A stretch of 64,000 nt of DNA from Yersinia massiliensis CCUG 53443 (GCF_000312485.1 NZ_HE997643.1:1564381-1628380), one strand, 5' to 3'; shown: positions 38,738-48,499, counted from the stretch's first letter. Made by a program: numbers and translations. The notes: generated by a model not told the origin, from the sequence alone.

Positions 38738-39499
38738 TCATCTGCGCAAGGTCATATTAATCAGATCGTCTAATTCCTCAAGCTGTTTGGTCAGTTCCAG
38801 ACTTAACCAAACATAGCCGTAAATCGGCGTTTCGACCTGTTGTTCCTGTGTGACAGCGAACATCAGTGATTTTAATTCGCTGGCAATATCACCCAACTCT
38901 TGCGTGACTTCCCGTTCACGCGCAGGCGACCCATCGCGCAGGCTGTCACTCAACGTATTGAGAGTGCGGATGGTCATTAGCTGTGTATTACGCAGACCTT
39001 TGGCATTGAGCATGATGAAATGGCTTTCACGTGAAGACCAATACGCATCCACCAGCAATTCCAACGTGCAGATCAGATTGCGGCTTAATGTCTGGATGGC
39101 CTCAAATACGTCTTTGTTGATATGGGATTCTTTGCTGGCGGGCGCGATAAAGGTGCGCATCTTCACCGAATGGCTCAACGCTGTTTTTAATTTAGGCTCT
39201 AAGCGTGGACGTTCAATAACATTGGGTGACAGATAGGCGGCGTAAATTTGGCTGATGGCGCGCAGGTTATCGCTCATTTGCATTCGCCAGTGGGTAAAAG
39301 CACGCTGCGGATAAACGCTGGTAAAAATCAGCGCCAGTAAGGAGCCGAAAATCACATCGCCGCTGCGCCACAGTGCCGTGTTCATATCCCCCGGTGCAGA
39401 GCCACAGACCACGGCCAGCGTAATGCGCAGAGCGTGAGTAATGCGGTAATGGGTATAAATCAGGTTATCCAGTGGCGAGATCTTTTTATTCAGGCGCAC
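38738..39499 (-). pseudogene. yeeA: YeeA-like inner membrane protein with internal in-frame deletion
   Basis: The 253-residue frame matches both ends of E. coli YeeA (352 residues as I recall) but jumps at residues 26-29 from the N-terminal YRITHALRITLA to VVCGSAPGDMNTALWRSGDV. About 99 residues, carrying most of the transmembrane helices, are missing. The junction ITLA (39413-39424) corresponds to a short sequence expected at both edges of the deletion, so recombination between direct repeats is plausible. The start is GTG at 39497-39499 with AGGT upstream. The reading frame is intact, so a shortened protein could be made, but its membrane function is probably lost. Confidence 0.75.
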
Positions 39500-39628
39500 A
39501 ATGTACCTACATACAGTAAGATACCAAAGGCTAAGTCTAGCTGAGATATCACTGGCTGGCACTGGATTTACCGTTATCAGAAGTGACGAATGAACCATCC
39601 ATCATGAGCCTGCGGGGTAAAGAATACC

Positions 39629-39653
39629 CCCCACCCTAGGCGATCAGGTGGGG
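39629..39653 (-). terminator. Possible terminator downstream of the SDR reductase
   Basis: CCCCACC (39629-39635) and GGTGGGG (39647-39653) form a 7-bp GC stem with an 11-base loop, eight bases beyond the stop of the minus-strand gene at 39662. The run after it on the minus strand, TATTCTTT, is only moderately T-rich. Confidence 0.5.
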
Positions 39654-39661
39654 AATTTGGC

Positions 39662-40771
39662 TTACTTAAAATCAACAGCCATTTGCTGCTGAATGGTCAT
39701 GCCGACACTGGACTCCACACAGCAGGCAATATAATCAGTGAAACGCGGTGATTGAGGCATCCCCAAACTTAATAACCGTTCATTGCTAAAACGCACATTG
39801 AGCATGGCAAAAGCACCATATAAGCGCATGGCTTTTAGCATGAGCCGCTCATTGCAGGGGCCGAAGATTCCTTTTAGTTGATTTCGCATCTGCACCAATA
39901 CGCCATATTCTACCTGCCGATAATCCTTGCCCACAGGGTTTTGACTGGTGGCTAATGACATCGCCTGATCTATTTCGGCAAAACTGACGCTCTGTTTTTC
40001 ACCCGCTGAAATATGATAAATATTTTCGGGCAAGTCGGGATGCAGTAAAATACACAATAAAGCATCGGCGCAGTAATCAGCAGGAATAACATCAATATAG
40101 TCATCCAACGAACACATAAATTTACGCAGCATTAATGCCATACGGAATACCCAGAAAATACTGCTGGATGGCTGGCATCCCAAACGAGTATGTCCTACCA
40201 CAATAGAGGGTCGCGCAAATACCAACGGCATATTTGGGCATTGTTCCGCTAATTGGCGCTCAATAGCCGATTTCGATTTAGTGTATTCTACGAAGTGCGC
40301 ATCATCTTCGGCTAATAATGTCTGTTCGCTCACGACTGTATCAGCATCAGGGGTGCAAGACATGGCCGTCCCAACGTGGATAAACCGCTGTAACCCCGCC
40401 ACCTCAGACATTCTTTTCCCAAAGGCTAATGTCCCTTCGACATTCACTTTCCAAATTAAAGGGTTATTCCCGAATGACGCGACAGCGGCGCAATTAATAA
40501 CATGAGTGACATCATTAAGACGCGGATCATCAAGAAAACCTTCTGGCTCCGCCAAGTCACCTAATAAAATATGACGCGTCATTATTTTATTTAGCCGCCC
40601 TTCCGGCAAATAAAACTTTGCCAAATTTTCGCGAATACGGGTTAGCCCCTGCTCAGGTGTATTGGCCCGAACTAATAATAAATAATTAAAATCTGAATTT
40701 TCCAACAATAATTTTTCAAGCACCGCTCCGCCCAAAAAACCTGTGGCGCCGGTTAACAAAAGTGTTTTCAC
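39662..40771 (-). CDS. NAD(P)-dependent SDR reductase, thioester-reductase-like
   Basis: The 369-residue protein has the extended-SDR nucleotide motif LLTGATGFLGGAVLEKLL at the N terminus, the catalytic YTKSK (Tyr-x-x-x-Lys) and GTAMSCTPD providing the serine. The overall pattern is that of the NAD_binding_4 (male-sterility/fatty acyl reductase-like) group. The start is GTG at 40769-40771 with AGGA seven bases upstream; an in-frame ATG 15 bases upstream is possible. It stands alone, divergent from sbcB. No carrier-protein or adenylation gene is near, so the substrate is unknown. Confidence 0.75.
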   Translation of the reverse strand: MKTLLLTGATGFLGGAVLEKLLLENSDFNYLLLVRANTPEQGLTRIRENLAKFYLPEGRLNKIMTRHILLGDLAEPEGFLDDPRLNDVTHVINCAAVASFGNNPLIWKVNVEGTLAFGKRMSEVAGLQRFIHVGTAMSCTPDADTVVSEQTLLAEDDAHFVEYTKSKSAIERQLAEQCPNMPLVFARPSIVVGHTRLGCQPSSSIFWVFRMALMLRKFMCSLDDYIDVIPADYCADALLCILLHPDLPENIYHISAGEKQSVSFAEIDQAMSLATSQNPVGKDYRQVEYGVLVQMRNQLKGIFGPCNERLMLKAMRLYGAFAMLNVRFSNERLLSLGMPQSPRFTDYIACCVESSVGMTIQQQMAVDFK

Positions 40772-41136
40772 TATGCGTCCTACCATAATATTTAGTAGGA
40801 TAATTGTATAAATCACTAAGTAAACGACAGATAAATATTAGTGAGATCGACACATTTTGGTAGAAACATAATTATTTCATAATGATTCCGTTGATAAAGA
40901 AAATATCTCTCCTTTATTGATGGTTCAAACATTTGTAGCGAGTGATTAACCGCCGAGTGATTGGATACCCTATTGATTGCTCAGCTCTTATGACAAAGTA
41001 CGCGTTTCGTGGCGTTTGAAATGCTATTCTACGCCCCACGTCATGGGGCGCTAGCGATCCTCCGCCAATAGGGGGACGGGTTCAAACGGGTCATTGCTGA
41101 GGCATGACCATAGTGGATTAAGGGTTAAACCGATTA
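40772..41136. promoter_or_regulatory. Divergent gap between the SDR gene and sbcB
   Basis: The 365-base gap holds the promoters of both genes. An extended -10 TGCTATTCT at 41021-41029 could serve sbcB. The half near the SDR gene is very AT-rich. No small gene or strong hairpin was seen. Confidence 0.3.
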
Positions 41137-42567
41137 ATGTCAGATAAAAATAAGCAACCAACGTTCTACGTTCACGATTATGAAACCTTCGGTCAGCGCC
41201 CCGCACTGGACAGACCGGCACAGTTTGCCGGTGTCCGTACCGATCTCGATTTTAATATTATCGAAACACCACTGGTGATTTACTGCAAACCAGCAGATGA
41301 CTACCTGCCGCAACCAGAAGCGGTGATGATCACCGGTATCACCCCGCAACATGCCCTCGCCAACGGGGTCAATGAAGCCGAGTTTGCTCGTCAGATCCAT
41401 CAGGCATTTAATGTCCCCGGCACCTGTATCCTTGGCTACAACAATATTCGATTCGATGATGAAGTTAGCCGTAATATTTTCTATCGCAACTTTTATGATC
41501 CCTATGCCTATAGCTGGCAAGGGGGGAATTCCCGCTGGGACTTATTGGATGTGATGCGTGCCTGTTATGCTCTGCGCCCTGATGGCATTGTTTGGCCAGA
41601 GAATGAGGATGGCTTACCCAGTTTTAAATTGGAACATCTCACCAAAGCCAACGGCGTTGAACATTTACAGGCCCATGATGCGATGTCTGACGTGCACGCG
41701 ACCATCGCTATGGCAAAGCTGGTCAAGCAAGCGCAGCCGCGACTGTTTGATTATCTCTACCAGCATCGCAGTAAGCATAAAATCAATGCCTTGATTGATA
41801 TCGCCGAAATGACACCGCTGGTTCATGTGTCAGGCATGTTTGGTGCGGCTCGGGGCAATACCAGTTGGGTTGCGCCGTTAGCTTGGCATCCTGACAATAA
41901 AAACGCGGTGATTATGTGCGACTTGGCGGGAGATATGTCGCCATTGCTTGAGCTCGACAGCGATACATTACGTGAGCGGTTGTATACGCGCCGCGATAAG
42001 CTCAATGCTCAAGATGCCGCCGTGCCACTGAAGTTGGTGCATATTAATAAATGCCCCGTATTGGCGCCAGCCAAAACCCTGCTGCCAGAGAATGCCGAAC
42101 GGCTCGGAATAGACCGCCAGCGCTGCTTGCAAAACTTGCAACTGTTGCGGCAGAACCCGCAAGTTCGCGAGAAAGTGGTCGCACTCTTTGCAGAAGCGGA
42201 GCCTTTCGCGGTATCTGATGATGTGGATGCACAGCTATATAACGGTTTTTTCAGTGATGCTGACCGCGCCACCATGAAGATCATTTTGCAAACTGAGCCG
42301 CAAAATCTGCCCGCACTGGACTTGACCTTCCAAGACCCACGCTTGGAAGCGCTGCTGTTCCGTTTCCGCGCGCGCAATTATCCTAACACCCTGACAGACA
42401 GCGAGCAAAAACGCTGGCTAGAGCATCGTCGTGAAGCGCTTAGTCCAGAACGCGTGCAAGACTATGTGATGCAACTGGAGCAGTTCTATAACCAGTACGA
42501 AAGCGATAAAGAGAAATTAGCCTTGCTGAAGGCGCTGTTTGATTATGCGCGAGGCTTAGTCAGCTAA
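41137..42567 (+). CDS. sbcB: Exodeoxyribonuclease I SbcB
   Basis: SbcB degrades single-stranded DNA 3' to 5' and acts in mismatch repair and recombination. The 476-residue protein has DEDDh exonuclease motifs: HDYETFG (Asp14, Glu16), GYNNIRFDDEV, and AHDAMSDVHATIA with the late His and Asp. An SH3-like domain and the C-terminal helical region follow. It sits between tmaR/yeeA and plaP, as in E. coli. Confidence 0.97.
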   Translation: MSDKNKQPTFYVHDYETFGQRPALDRPAQFAGVRTDLDFNIIETPLVIYCKPADDYLPQPEAVMITGITPQHALANGVNEAEFARQIHQAFNVPGTCILGYNNIRFDDEVSRNIFYRNFYDPYAYSWQGGNSRWDLLDVMRACYALRPDGIVWPENEDGLPSFKLEHLTKANGVEHLQAHDAMSDVHATIAMAKLVKQAQPRLFDYLYQHRSKHKINALIDIAEMTPLVHVSGMFGAARGNTSWVAPLAWHPDNKNAVIMCDLAGDMSPLLELDSDTLRERLYTRRDKLNAQDAAVPLKLVHINKCPVLAPAKTLLPENAERLGIDRQRCLQNLQLLRQNPQVREKVVALFAEAEPFAVSDDVDAQLYNGFFSDADRATMKIILQTEPQNLPALDLTFQDPRLEALLFRFRARNYPNTLTDSEQKRWLEHRREALSPERVQDYVMQLEQFYNQYESDKEKLALLKALFDYARGLVS

Positions 42568-42616
42568 CCCGATACCCTCCGTCACGGTGAAAAACGCTGC
42601 CCGATTCGAAGTGAGA

Positions 42617-42700
42617 ACAGGCCGATCGTAAAGACGCCGTAAATCCATCCTTGGAGGCTCGAGCCGCGCCATCCCTGGCGCGGACGCTTTACTCTTCCGC
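42617..42700. repeat. Dispersed palindromic repeat, copy B
   Basis: This is the second copy of the element at 38113-38195. It has GATCGTAAAGACGCCGTAAA, GGCTCGAGCCGCGCCATC and CGGACGCTTTACTCTTCC, with only scattered differences over about 84 bases. It lies between convergent sbcB and plaP. The copies have the same orientation. Confidence 0.8.
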
Positions 42701-42762
42701 CGATCCTCACTTCTCACCCTCAAGTTATGGGGATTTATCAGCCATAAAATCAGCCATAAAAA

Positions 42763-42784
42763 AACGGAGCCATCAGGCTCCGTT
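42763..42784 (-). terminator. Terminator of plaP
   Basis: AACGGAGCC (42763-42771) and GGCTCCGTT (42776-42784) form a perfect 9-bp stem with loop ATCA. On the minus strand it is followed by a run of seven T residues, and it starts 46 bases after the plaP stop. Confidence 0.88.
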
Positions 42785-42829
42785 CTAGATGCGTAATACC
42801 GCGATTCGATATCGCACTATCAGTGCGCG

Positions 42830-44218
42830 TTATTGTGCCAATTCACCGGTGAATTGCGGTAACGCTTGGCGGAAAGCACGGGTTTTCCAGATCATGTACA
42901 GCAGACCGATAGCACCCCATACCAGTCCCAACGTCATTGAGCTGCTTTCCAGATTCATCCACAGTACACCCACGGTTCCCGCGCCAATCATTGGCAGGAT
43001 CAAGTAGCTGAAGTGATCCCTAAACGTGCGGTTACGGCGCTCACGGATATAGAACTGCGAAATCACTGACAGGTTAACGAAGGTAAACGCCACCAGCGCA
43101 CCAAAGTTAATCAATGCCGTTGCTGTCACCAAATCAAAGGAGATAGCAGACAATGCCACGCCACCCACTAACAGAACGTTGATGGCCGGTGTACGCCATT
43201 TTGGATGCACGTAACCAAAGATTTTCTCTGGGAATACACCATCGCGGCCCATCACATACAGCAAACGTGAAACCCCAGCGTGTGCGGCCATACCGGACGC
43301 CAACACCGTGACACAGGAGAAGCATAGGATCACTGACTGGAAGAACTTGCCTGCCACAAACAGCATGATTTCCGGCTGTGACGCATCAGGATCGGTGAAG
43401 CGCGTGATATCCGGGAAATAGAGCTGCAAGAAGTAAGAGACGACAATAAAGATCACGCCGCCAATTAATGCGGTCAGGAAAATCGCTTTCGGGATCACCT
43501 TACCGGCATCAGGGGTTTCTTCAGACAGCGAACTGATGCCGTCGAAGCCAAGGAATGAGAAGCACAGTATCGTGGCCCCCGTTATCATCGGCACCAAATG
43601 GGCATTTTCTGAATAGAACGGACGTGGGCTAACCAGCGTACCCGCCCCTTCACCTTGATAAACGCCGTGGATCAGCAGGCCCATAAAGACCACCATGATA
43701 GCGACCTGAACCACTACAATCACGGTATTCAGGTTAGCAACCACGTTGATGCCACGCAGGTTGAACAGCGTCATCAAGCTCACCAGTGCGCCAACAAAAA
43801 TCCACGACGGCACACCTGGGAAAATCGCTTCGAGATAAATTTTTGCCAACAAAATGTTGATCATCGGCATGAACAGGTAGTCCAGCAGGGATGACCAACC
43901 CACCATAAAGCCGACGTTCGGGCTAATGGATTTTTGGGCGTAGGTATAAGCCGAACCCGCAGACGGGAAACGCTTAACCAGTTTGCCATAACTGATTGCG
44001 GTAAAGAGCACGGCAATCAATGCAATGGCGTAAGAGGTCGCGACATGACCATCAGTCAGACCGGAAACAATGCCGAAAGTATCGAAGATAGTCATTGGCT
44101 GCAAATACGCCAAACCCATCATCACCACTTGGACTAACGTGAGTGTTTTTCTGAGTTGTACGCGGTTATTGGTGCCAGTTTGGTTGGTGCCGACTTCAAC
44201 AGCAGCATTATGCGTCAT
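42830..44218 (-). CDS. plaP: Putrescine importer PlaP (APC family)
   Basis: PlaP imports putrescine by proton symport. The 462-residue protein has about 12 hydrophobic segments and APC-family motifs, [19 protein letters not shown] and [16 protein letters not shown]. It is strongly similar along its length to E. coli PlaP (YeeF), with an N-terminal tail about ten residues longer. Position beside sbcB is conserved. Confidence 0.93.
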   Translation of the reverse strand: MTHNAAVEVGTNQTGTNNRVQLRKTLTLVQVVMMGLAYLQPMTIFDTFGIVSGLTDGHVATSYAIALIAVLFTAISYGKLVKRFPSAGSAYTYAQKSISPNVGFMVGWSSLLDYLFMPMINILLAKIYLEAIFPGVPSWIFVGALVSLMTLFNLRGINVVANLNTVIVVVQVAIMVVFMGLLIHGVYQGEGAGTLVSPRPFYSENAHLVPMITGATILCFSFLGFDGISSLSEETPDAGKVIPKAIFLTALIGGVIFIVVSYFLQLYFPDITRFTDPDASQPEIMLFVAGKFFQSVILCFSCVTVLASGMAAHAGVSRLLYVMGRDGVFPEKIFGYVHPKWRTPAINVLLVGGVALSAISFDLVTATALINFGALVAFTFVNLSVISQFYIRERRNRTFRDHFSYLILPMIGAGTVGVLWMNLESSSMTLGLVWGAIGLLYMIWKTRAFRQALPQFTGELAQ

Positions 44219-44534
44219 GATTCAGCCTCCCCATACCTTTGACCCGTGTTGCAAGTGTAGAGCAACGGCCAGAGGTGACGGGGAAACTTCGTATCTGCCT
44301 GGGATACGTAAGTGGGGAAACTAAAGCGGAGTAACGGGTATTGAACATACCTGCTGCGCCATAATCGCTGCATGTGCAGCGCATACCGGTGGGCACCGGT
44401 GCCAATGAAAATAATTGCCCCATCGTTCTTTCCTCATAACGGCGACTTTCGTATGTGAATAATCGCTCGCGGACCTATTTATCTATCCGGATCGATGTCC
44501 GGCCTCTTTATTTGTGAAAACATGAATGCAAAAA
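44219..44534. promoter_or_regulatory. Upstream region of plaP with tandem ACCGGT palindromes
   Basis: This 316-base stretch carries the plaP promoter. GGCACCGGTGCC at 44392-44403 is a perfect 12-bp palindrome, and ACCGGT also occurs ten bases before it at 44385-44390, so two identical cores lie one helix turn apart. The regulator is not known. No gene was seen. Confidence 0.4.
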
Positions 44535-44564
44535 AATAACCGACGCGTTTAAACGTCGGTTATT
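44535..44564 (-). terminator. Terminator of the hcxA-like gene
   Basis: AATAACCGACG (44535-44545) and CGTCGGTTATT (44554-44564) form a perfect 11-bp stem with an eight-base loop. On the minus strand a run of T residues follows (44536-44530), about 85 bases beyond the stop at 44648. Confidence 0.85.
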
Positions 44565-44647
44565 GCATGGCGCGTATTTTGCCCTAACTCGGGGGTAAAA
44601 AACAAGGTGTTAAACCATTAGAAACAATATTCTTATTGCACGTTGAT

Positions 44648-45763
44648 CTAAACACCTATTCCTACGCTATGCCCACGCTGAGCGGCTGTTTCAACCCGTT
44701 CAATCGCCGCCCATAATTTGTCTGAATTTAGGGTTATCGGTAAGTAATGGATTGATTCGCTGGGTTTTAAAATTCGGCCAATCACTCGCTCAATACTTTC
44801 GCGGTCATTGATATCCACATCCAAAGCAGCGAGATGCGTGGGCAGGCCGAGTTTATTGAAGGCAACTACCAGCGATTGGAGCGCCTCTTCCTGATCCAAC
44901 AGTGCAGTTTGCACCAATATCCCGTATGCCACTTTGGTGCCGTGCAGGAAATGTTCCGTTTGCGGAAGCAGTGTTAAACCGTTGTGGACCGCATGAGCTG
45001 CCGCGACGCGGGTATATCGCTCACCCAGCCCTCCGACCATGCCACCACCGGCAATAATGGCGTCGACCACATCGAGAAAATCTTGCGTCAATTCGCCTTG
45101 CTTAACCGCCTGCAAAGCTGCCTCACTTTGTTGCAGCAGCACATTACGGATATCCAAGGCCGCCTGTAGCCCCAAACGCACCGTTAACGATAAGGTTTCG
45201 GGTTGCGGGCTAAGCACCACGGCTTCGTACCATTTCGCCAAGGTATCGCCGATACCGGCCAACAGATATTCGACGGGTGCTTGTAAAATGATGCGCGGTT
45301 CAACTAACACCAAGTGGTTAGCGTCTTTGAAAATCTCAAAATTCAGTGCCTGCCCTGCATCGTTATACCAAACCGACAGTGGCGTCCAAGCGGCGCAAGT
45401 GGCAGCGATGGTCGGGATAGCCACCAAAGGCACGCCCAATTTGCGCGCCACCACTTTCGCGGTATCCAAAACGGCACCGCCGCCAATACCAATCACTACC
45501 TGCCGATCGTTGCCGCCTTTTTGGACCAAATCATTGACGGTAGACTCGCTGCAATGCGTGGTGAACGCCGCACGGACGGCGCTTTCCTCGTGGAATGCTG
45601 CCGGTAAATAATCGCTGGCTGCCACCCGTGCGCGCTCACCGTAAATCCACAATGCATGTTCCAGTGCCGACTGAGGATAAAACTCGCTCAGCTTGTCGAT
45701 AGCCCCTGGAAAAGAGAAATAGTTAGCAGGCCCCACCTGCACTCGGATGGCAGTCGTGCTCAT
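44648..45763 (-). CDS. hcxA: Iron-type alcohol dehydrogenase, HcxA (YbdH)-like
   Basis: The 371-residue protein is a glycerol-dehydrogenase-like member of the iron-containing alcohol dehydrogenases. It is similar along its whole length to E. coli YbdH/HcxA, which reduces 2-oxo acids to hydroxy acids. Motifs are GIGGGAVLDTAKVVA (NAD), IPTIAATCAAWTPLSVWY, GIGDTLAKWYE and AAAHAVHNGLT with HGTKVAYG for metal binding. It is divergent from a sugar-type ABC gene pair, and shared control is possible. Confidence 0.85.
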   Translation of the reverse strand: MSTTAIRVQVGPANYFSFPGAIDKLSEFYPQSALEHALWIYGERARVAASDYLPAAFHEESAVRAAFTTHCSESTVNDLVQKGGNDRQVVIGIGGGAVLDTAKVVARKLGVPLVAIPTIAATCAAWTPLSVWYNDAGQALNFEIFKDANHLVLVEPRIILQAPVEYLLAGIGDTLAKWYEAVVLSPQPETLSLTVRLGLQAALDIRNVLLQQSEAALQAVKQGELTQDFLDVVDAIIAGGGMVGGLGERYTRVAAAHAVHNGLTLLPQTEHFLHGTKVAYGILVQTALLDQEEALQSLVVAFNKLGLPTHLAALDVDINDRESIERVIGRILKPSESIHYLPITLNSDKLWAAIERVETAAQRGHSVGIGV

Positions 45764-45775
45764 GGCGCGTTCCTT

Positions 45776-45817
45776 ATTAATGAAAGTCTCAGCAAAATTA
45801 ATGAAAGTCTGAGCGAA
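45776..45817. repeat. 21-bp tandem duplication in the hcxA-ABC divergent promoter
   Basis: ATTAATGAAAGTCTCAGCAAA (split here as 45776-45796) is followed directly by a copy at 45797-45817 with two differences. The unit equals two helix turns and starts 12 bases upstream of the hcxA start, so it could be a duplicated operator. The rest of the gap to 45986 is AT-rich and holds no gene. Confidence 0.65.
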
Positions 45818-45986
45818 GTTTTTCTCATCTTAAGGGCTATACCCGCAATGTTTAATAATTTTTTGATATACCTTAACTATTTTAGTTTGTTGCGAATAAT
45901 AGAAACTGTGTTAAAAAAGAATGATCTGAGCAGCATTATTGACTGCCTACCTCGCTAAACACTGTATAGGGCAGCCATCGAAATTT

Positions 45987-47498
45987 ATGTCCAGCAACAC
46001 TCCCTCTCGCCTTGAGATGCGCGATATCTCTATCTCGTTTTCTGGATTTCACGCCTTACAGCACGTTGACTTCACCTTAGAAGGCGGTTCGACTCATGCA
46101 TTGGTCGGCGCTAATGGCGCGGGTAAATCAACTCTGATGGCGATTCTTTCCGGCGCGCATAGTCACTATCGCGGCGAAATTGCGATTGATGGTCAAGTGA
46201 TCGATATTCACTCACCGCGACAGGCAAAAGAGCATGGTATCCACGTGGTGCAACAAGAGGTGGATGTGGCGCTGATCCCCACGTTGTCAGTGGCGGAAAA
46301 TATTATGCTGGATACCCTCGCTGAACGGGGCCATCTGTTGAACTGGCCACAACTTTACCGTCAGGCAGAAGCCCTGCTCGAGCAGCTCGATCTCAAATTG
46401 AATGTGCGCCAACGCTTAGAGCTCTGCACGTTAGCCGAGAAACAGCAGGTGTTACTGGCGCGCGCCCTTTCCCATCAATGCCGTTTCCTGATTTTGGATG
46501 AACCGACAGCACCACTGGATCAAGCAGAAAGCGCACGGTTATTCCGTGTGGTGCGCCGCTTGCAGTCTGAAGGGATGGCGATCGTTTTCATTTCGCATCG
46601 CATCCATGAACTGCGCGAGATCTGCGATCAATTAACCGTCTTACGGGATGGCCGCCGTGTCAGCCATGATGTAATGGGCGATCTCAGCGGTGAGCAGATC
46701 GTGGAGAAAATGCTCGGCCATACCTTGGATGACATTTTTCCGCCACGGCGGGCAGTGGTCAGCGATAAAACTCTCTTATCTGTCAGCGGGTTACACGACC
46801 AACATAAACTGCGTGATATCTCACTGACGTTGCACGAAGGCGAGATTTTAGGCATTGCAGGCTTAGCCGGTGCCGGTAAAACCGAATTGTGCAAAGCGTT
46901 GTTTGGCGCGACCACCAGCCGTGTCGATCACGGTGAATTACAAGGTAAACCTTGGAAACCGCGCTCACCAGACCAATCAGTGGCTCAAGGGTTAGCCTTG
47001 GTGCCAGAAGAGCGGCGTAAAGAAGGTATCTTTATCCACGAAGGTATCCCGATGAACCTCAGTGTCGCCGCCGATGACAGTTTTTCTCGCTGGAGCATTT
47101 TTAGCCGTCGCCAAGAGTTAAATTGGGCCAAAACACTGATTCAGCGCCTTGGGGTACGCACCTCCTCACCACAACAAAAACTGGCCCGTCTTTCAGGGGG
47201 AAATCAGCAGAAAGTGGCGATTGGCAAGTGGTTGCGGGGGGATTCCAACGTGCTGATTTTTGATGAGCCGACGAAAGGCGTGGACATCAAAGCCAAGCAG
47301 GATTTGTTCCATTTGATTGATGGCTTGGCTCAACAAGGCAAAGGCATTATTTATGCTTCCGGCGAATTCTCCGAGTTGGTCGGTTTATGTGATCGTATCT
47401 GTGTGCTGTGGGACGGGCGCGTCGTCGCTGAACTGCACGCCGCAGAGGTCGATGAAGAAACATTATTACTTTATTCAACGGGAGGAGTCCCTCAGTGA
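45987..47498 (+). CDS. Sugar-type ABC transporter, tandem ATPase
   Basis: The 503-residue protein has two ATPase domains in the RbsA/XylG pattern. Domain 1 has GANGAGKSTLMAIL and LILDEPTAPLD but a degenerate signature (CTLAEKQQVLLARAL). Domain 2 has GLAGAGKTEL, LSGGNQQKVAIGKWL and IFDEPTKGVDI, all canonical. The ATG at 45987 is chosen by family alignment; the ribosome-binding site is weak. A start 16 codons earlier is possible. It overlaps the permease by four bases. No binding-protein gene is adjacent. Confidence 0.85.
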   Translation: MSSNTPSRLEMRDISISFSGFHALQHVDFTLEGGSTHALVGANGAGKSTLMAILSGAHSHYRGEIAIDGQVIDIHSPRQAKEHGIHVVQQEVDVALIPTLSVAENIMLDTLAERGHLLNWPQLYRQAEALLEQLDLKLNVRQRLELCTLAEKQQVLLARALSHQCRFLILDEPTAPLDQAESARLFRVVRRLQSEGMAIVFISHRIHELREICDQLTVLRDGRRVSHDVMGDLSGEQIVEKMLGHTLDDIFPPRRAVVSDKTLLSVSGLHDQHKLRDISLTLHEGEILGIAGLAGAGKTELCKALFGATTSRVDHGELQGKPWKPRSPDQSVAQGLALVPEERRKEGIFIHEGIPMNLSVAADDSFSRWSIFSRRQELNWAKTLIQRLGVRTSSPQQKLARLSGGNQQKVAIGKWLRGDSNVLIFDEPTKGVDIKAKQDLFHLIDGLAQQGKGIIYASGEFSELVGLCDRICVLWDGRVVAELHAAEVDEETLLLYSTGGVPQ

Positions 47499-48493
47499 GC
47501 AAAGAACTACCCCTACCAGACGCACAACCTTGGCGTCACCAACTGTTTGATTTTCTCTACAAATGGGGGATGTTACTCACCGTTGTGGCGCTGATCGCGT
47601 TATTTGGTTTGGCCACCGATAACTTTCTCGATCCCAATAATATCATCAATATTTTGCGCTCCATTGCGATCGTGACTGTGATTGCTATCGGGGTATCGAT
47701 TTCACTCTCCATTGGTGGTTTTGACTTATCCGTGGGGTCGACCGCTTCTCTGGCGAATGCCATCGTGGTCTCGCTGTTTGTTTGGTACGGTTTTGGCACT
47801 ACGGGCGCGATAGTCCTGACGTTGCTGATTTGTACTCTGGTCGGTCTGTTCAATGCGTTTTTGATTGTGGTGCTGAAGATCCCAGACATGCTAGCGACCC
47901 TCGCCAGCCTGTTTGTTATCCAAGGCGTGGCGATGACTTACAGCCACGGCGGCTCTATCACGCAAAATATGTTGCTGCCTAGCGGTGACATGGCGGAAGG
48001 CGTCATTCCTGAGATGTTCTCAGCATTAGGGCAAGTGCCGGTGATTGTGCTGATTATGTTGGTGGTCACCATCGTGGTGCAGCTCTACTTGTCCCTGACC
48101 AAACATGGTCGGCGCATGTATGCCATTGGTGGCAACCCTGAAGCTGCACGGCTCGCGGGTATCCGCACGGTACGCTATCGAGTGTTGGCGTATATGCTTT
48201 CCTCACTGTTGGCGGCATTGGGTGGGATTTTATTGGCGTCTCGCATTGGCTCATCACAAGTCAACGCCGGCGGCGGTTATTTGATGGATGCGGTGGCCGC
48301 CGCTTATATCGGTTTTTCACTGGCCGGCTCCGGTAAACCCAATGCCTTCGGCACCTTGATTGGTGCGGTGATCCTCGGTGTGTTGCAAAACGGGCTGGTG
48401 ATGTTGTCAGTGCCCTACTATGCGATGGATATCATCAAAGGGCTGGTACTGGCGATGGCATTGGCACTGACTTATATTCATCAAAAACGGTGA
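47495..48493 (+). CDS. Sugar-type ABC transporter, permease
   Basis: The 332-residue membrane protein is an RbsC-like permease with IGVSISLSIGGFDLSVGS, GGNPEAARLAGI and FGTLIGAVILGVLQNGLV. It is the last gene of a two-gene unit. A single permease suggests a homodimeric channel. The substrate and the partner binding protein are not known. Confidence 0.86.
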   Translation: MSKELPLPDAQPWRHQLFDFLYKWGMLLTVVALIALFGLATDNFLDPNNIINILRSIAIVTVIAIGVSISLSIGGFDLSVGSTASLANAIVVSLFVWYGFGTTGAIVLTLLICTLVGLFNAFLIVVLKIPDMLATLASLFVIQGVAMTYSHGGSITQNMLLPSGDMAEGVIPEMFSALGQVPVIVLIMLVVTIVVQLYLSLTKHGRRMYAIGGNPEAARLAGIRTVRYRVLAYMLSSLLAALGGILLASRIGSSQVNAGGGYLMDAVAAAYIGFSLAGSGKPNAFGTLIGAVILGVLQNGLVMLSVPYYAMDIIKGLVLAMALALTYIHQKR

Positions 48494-48499
48494 CATGCC

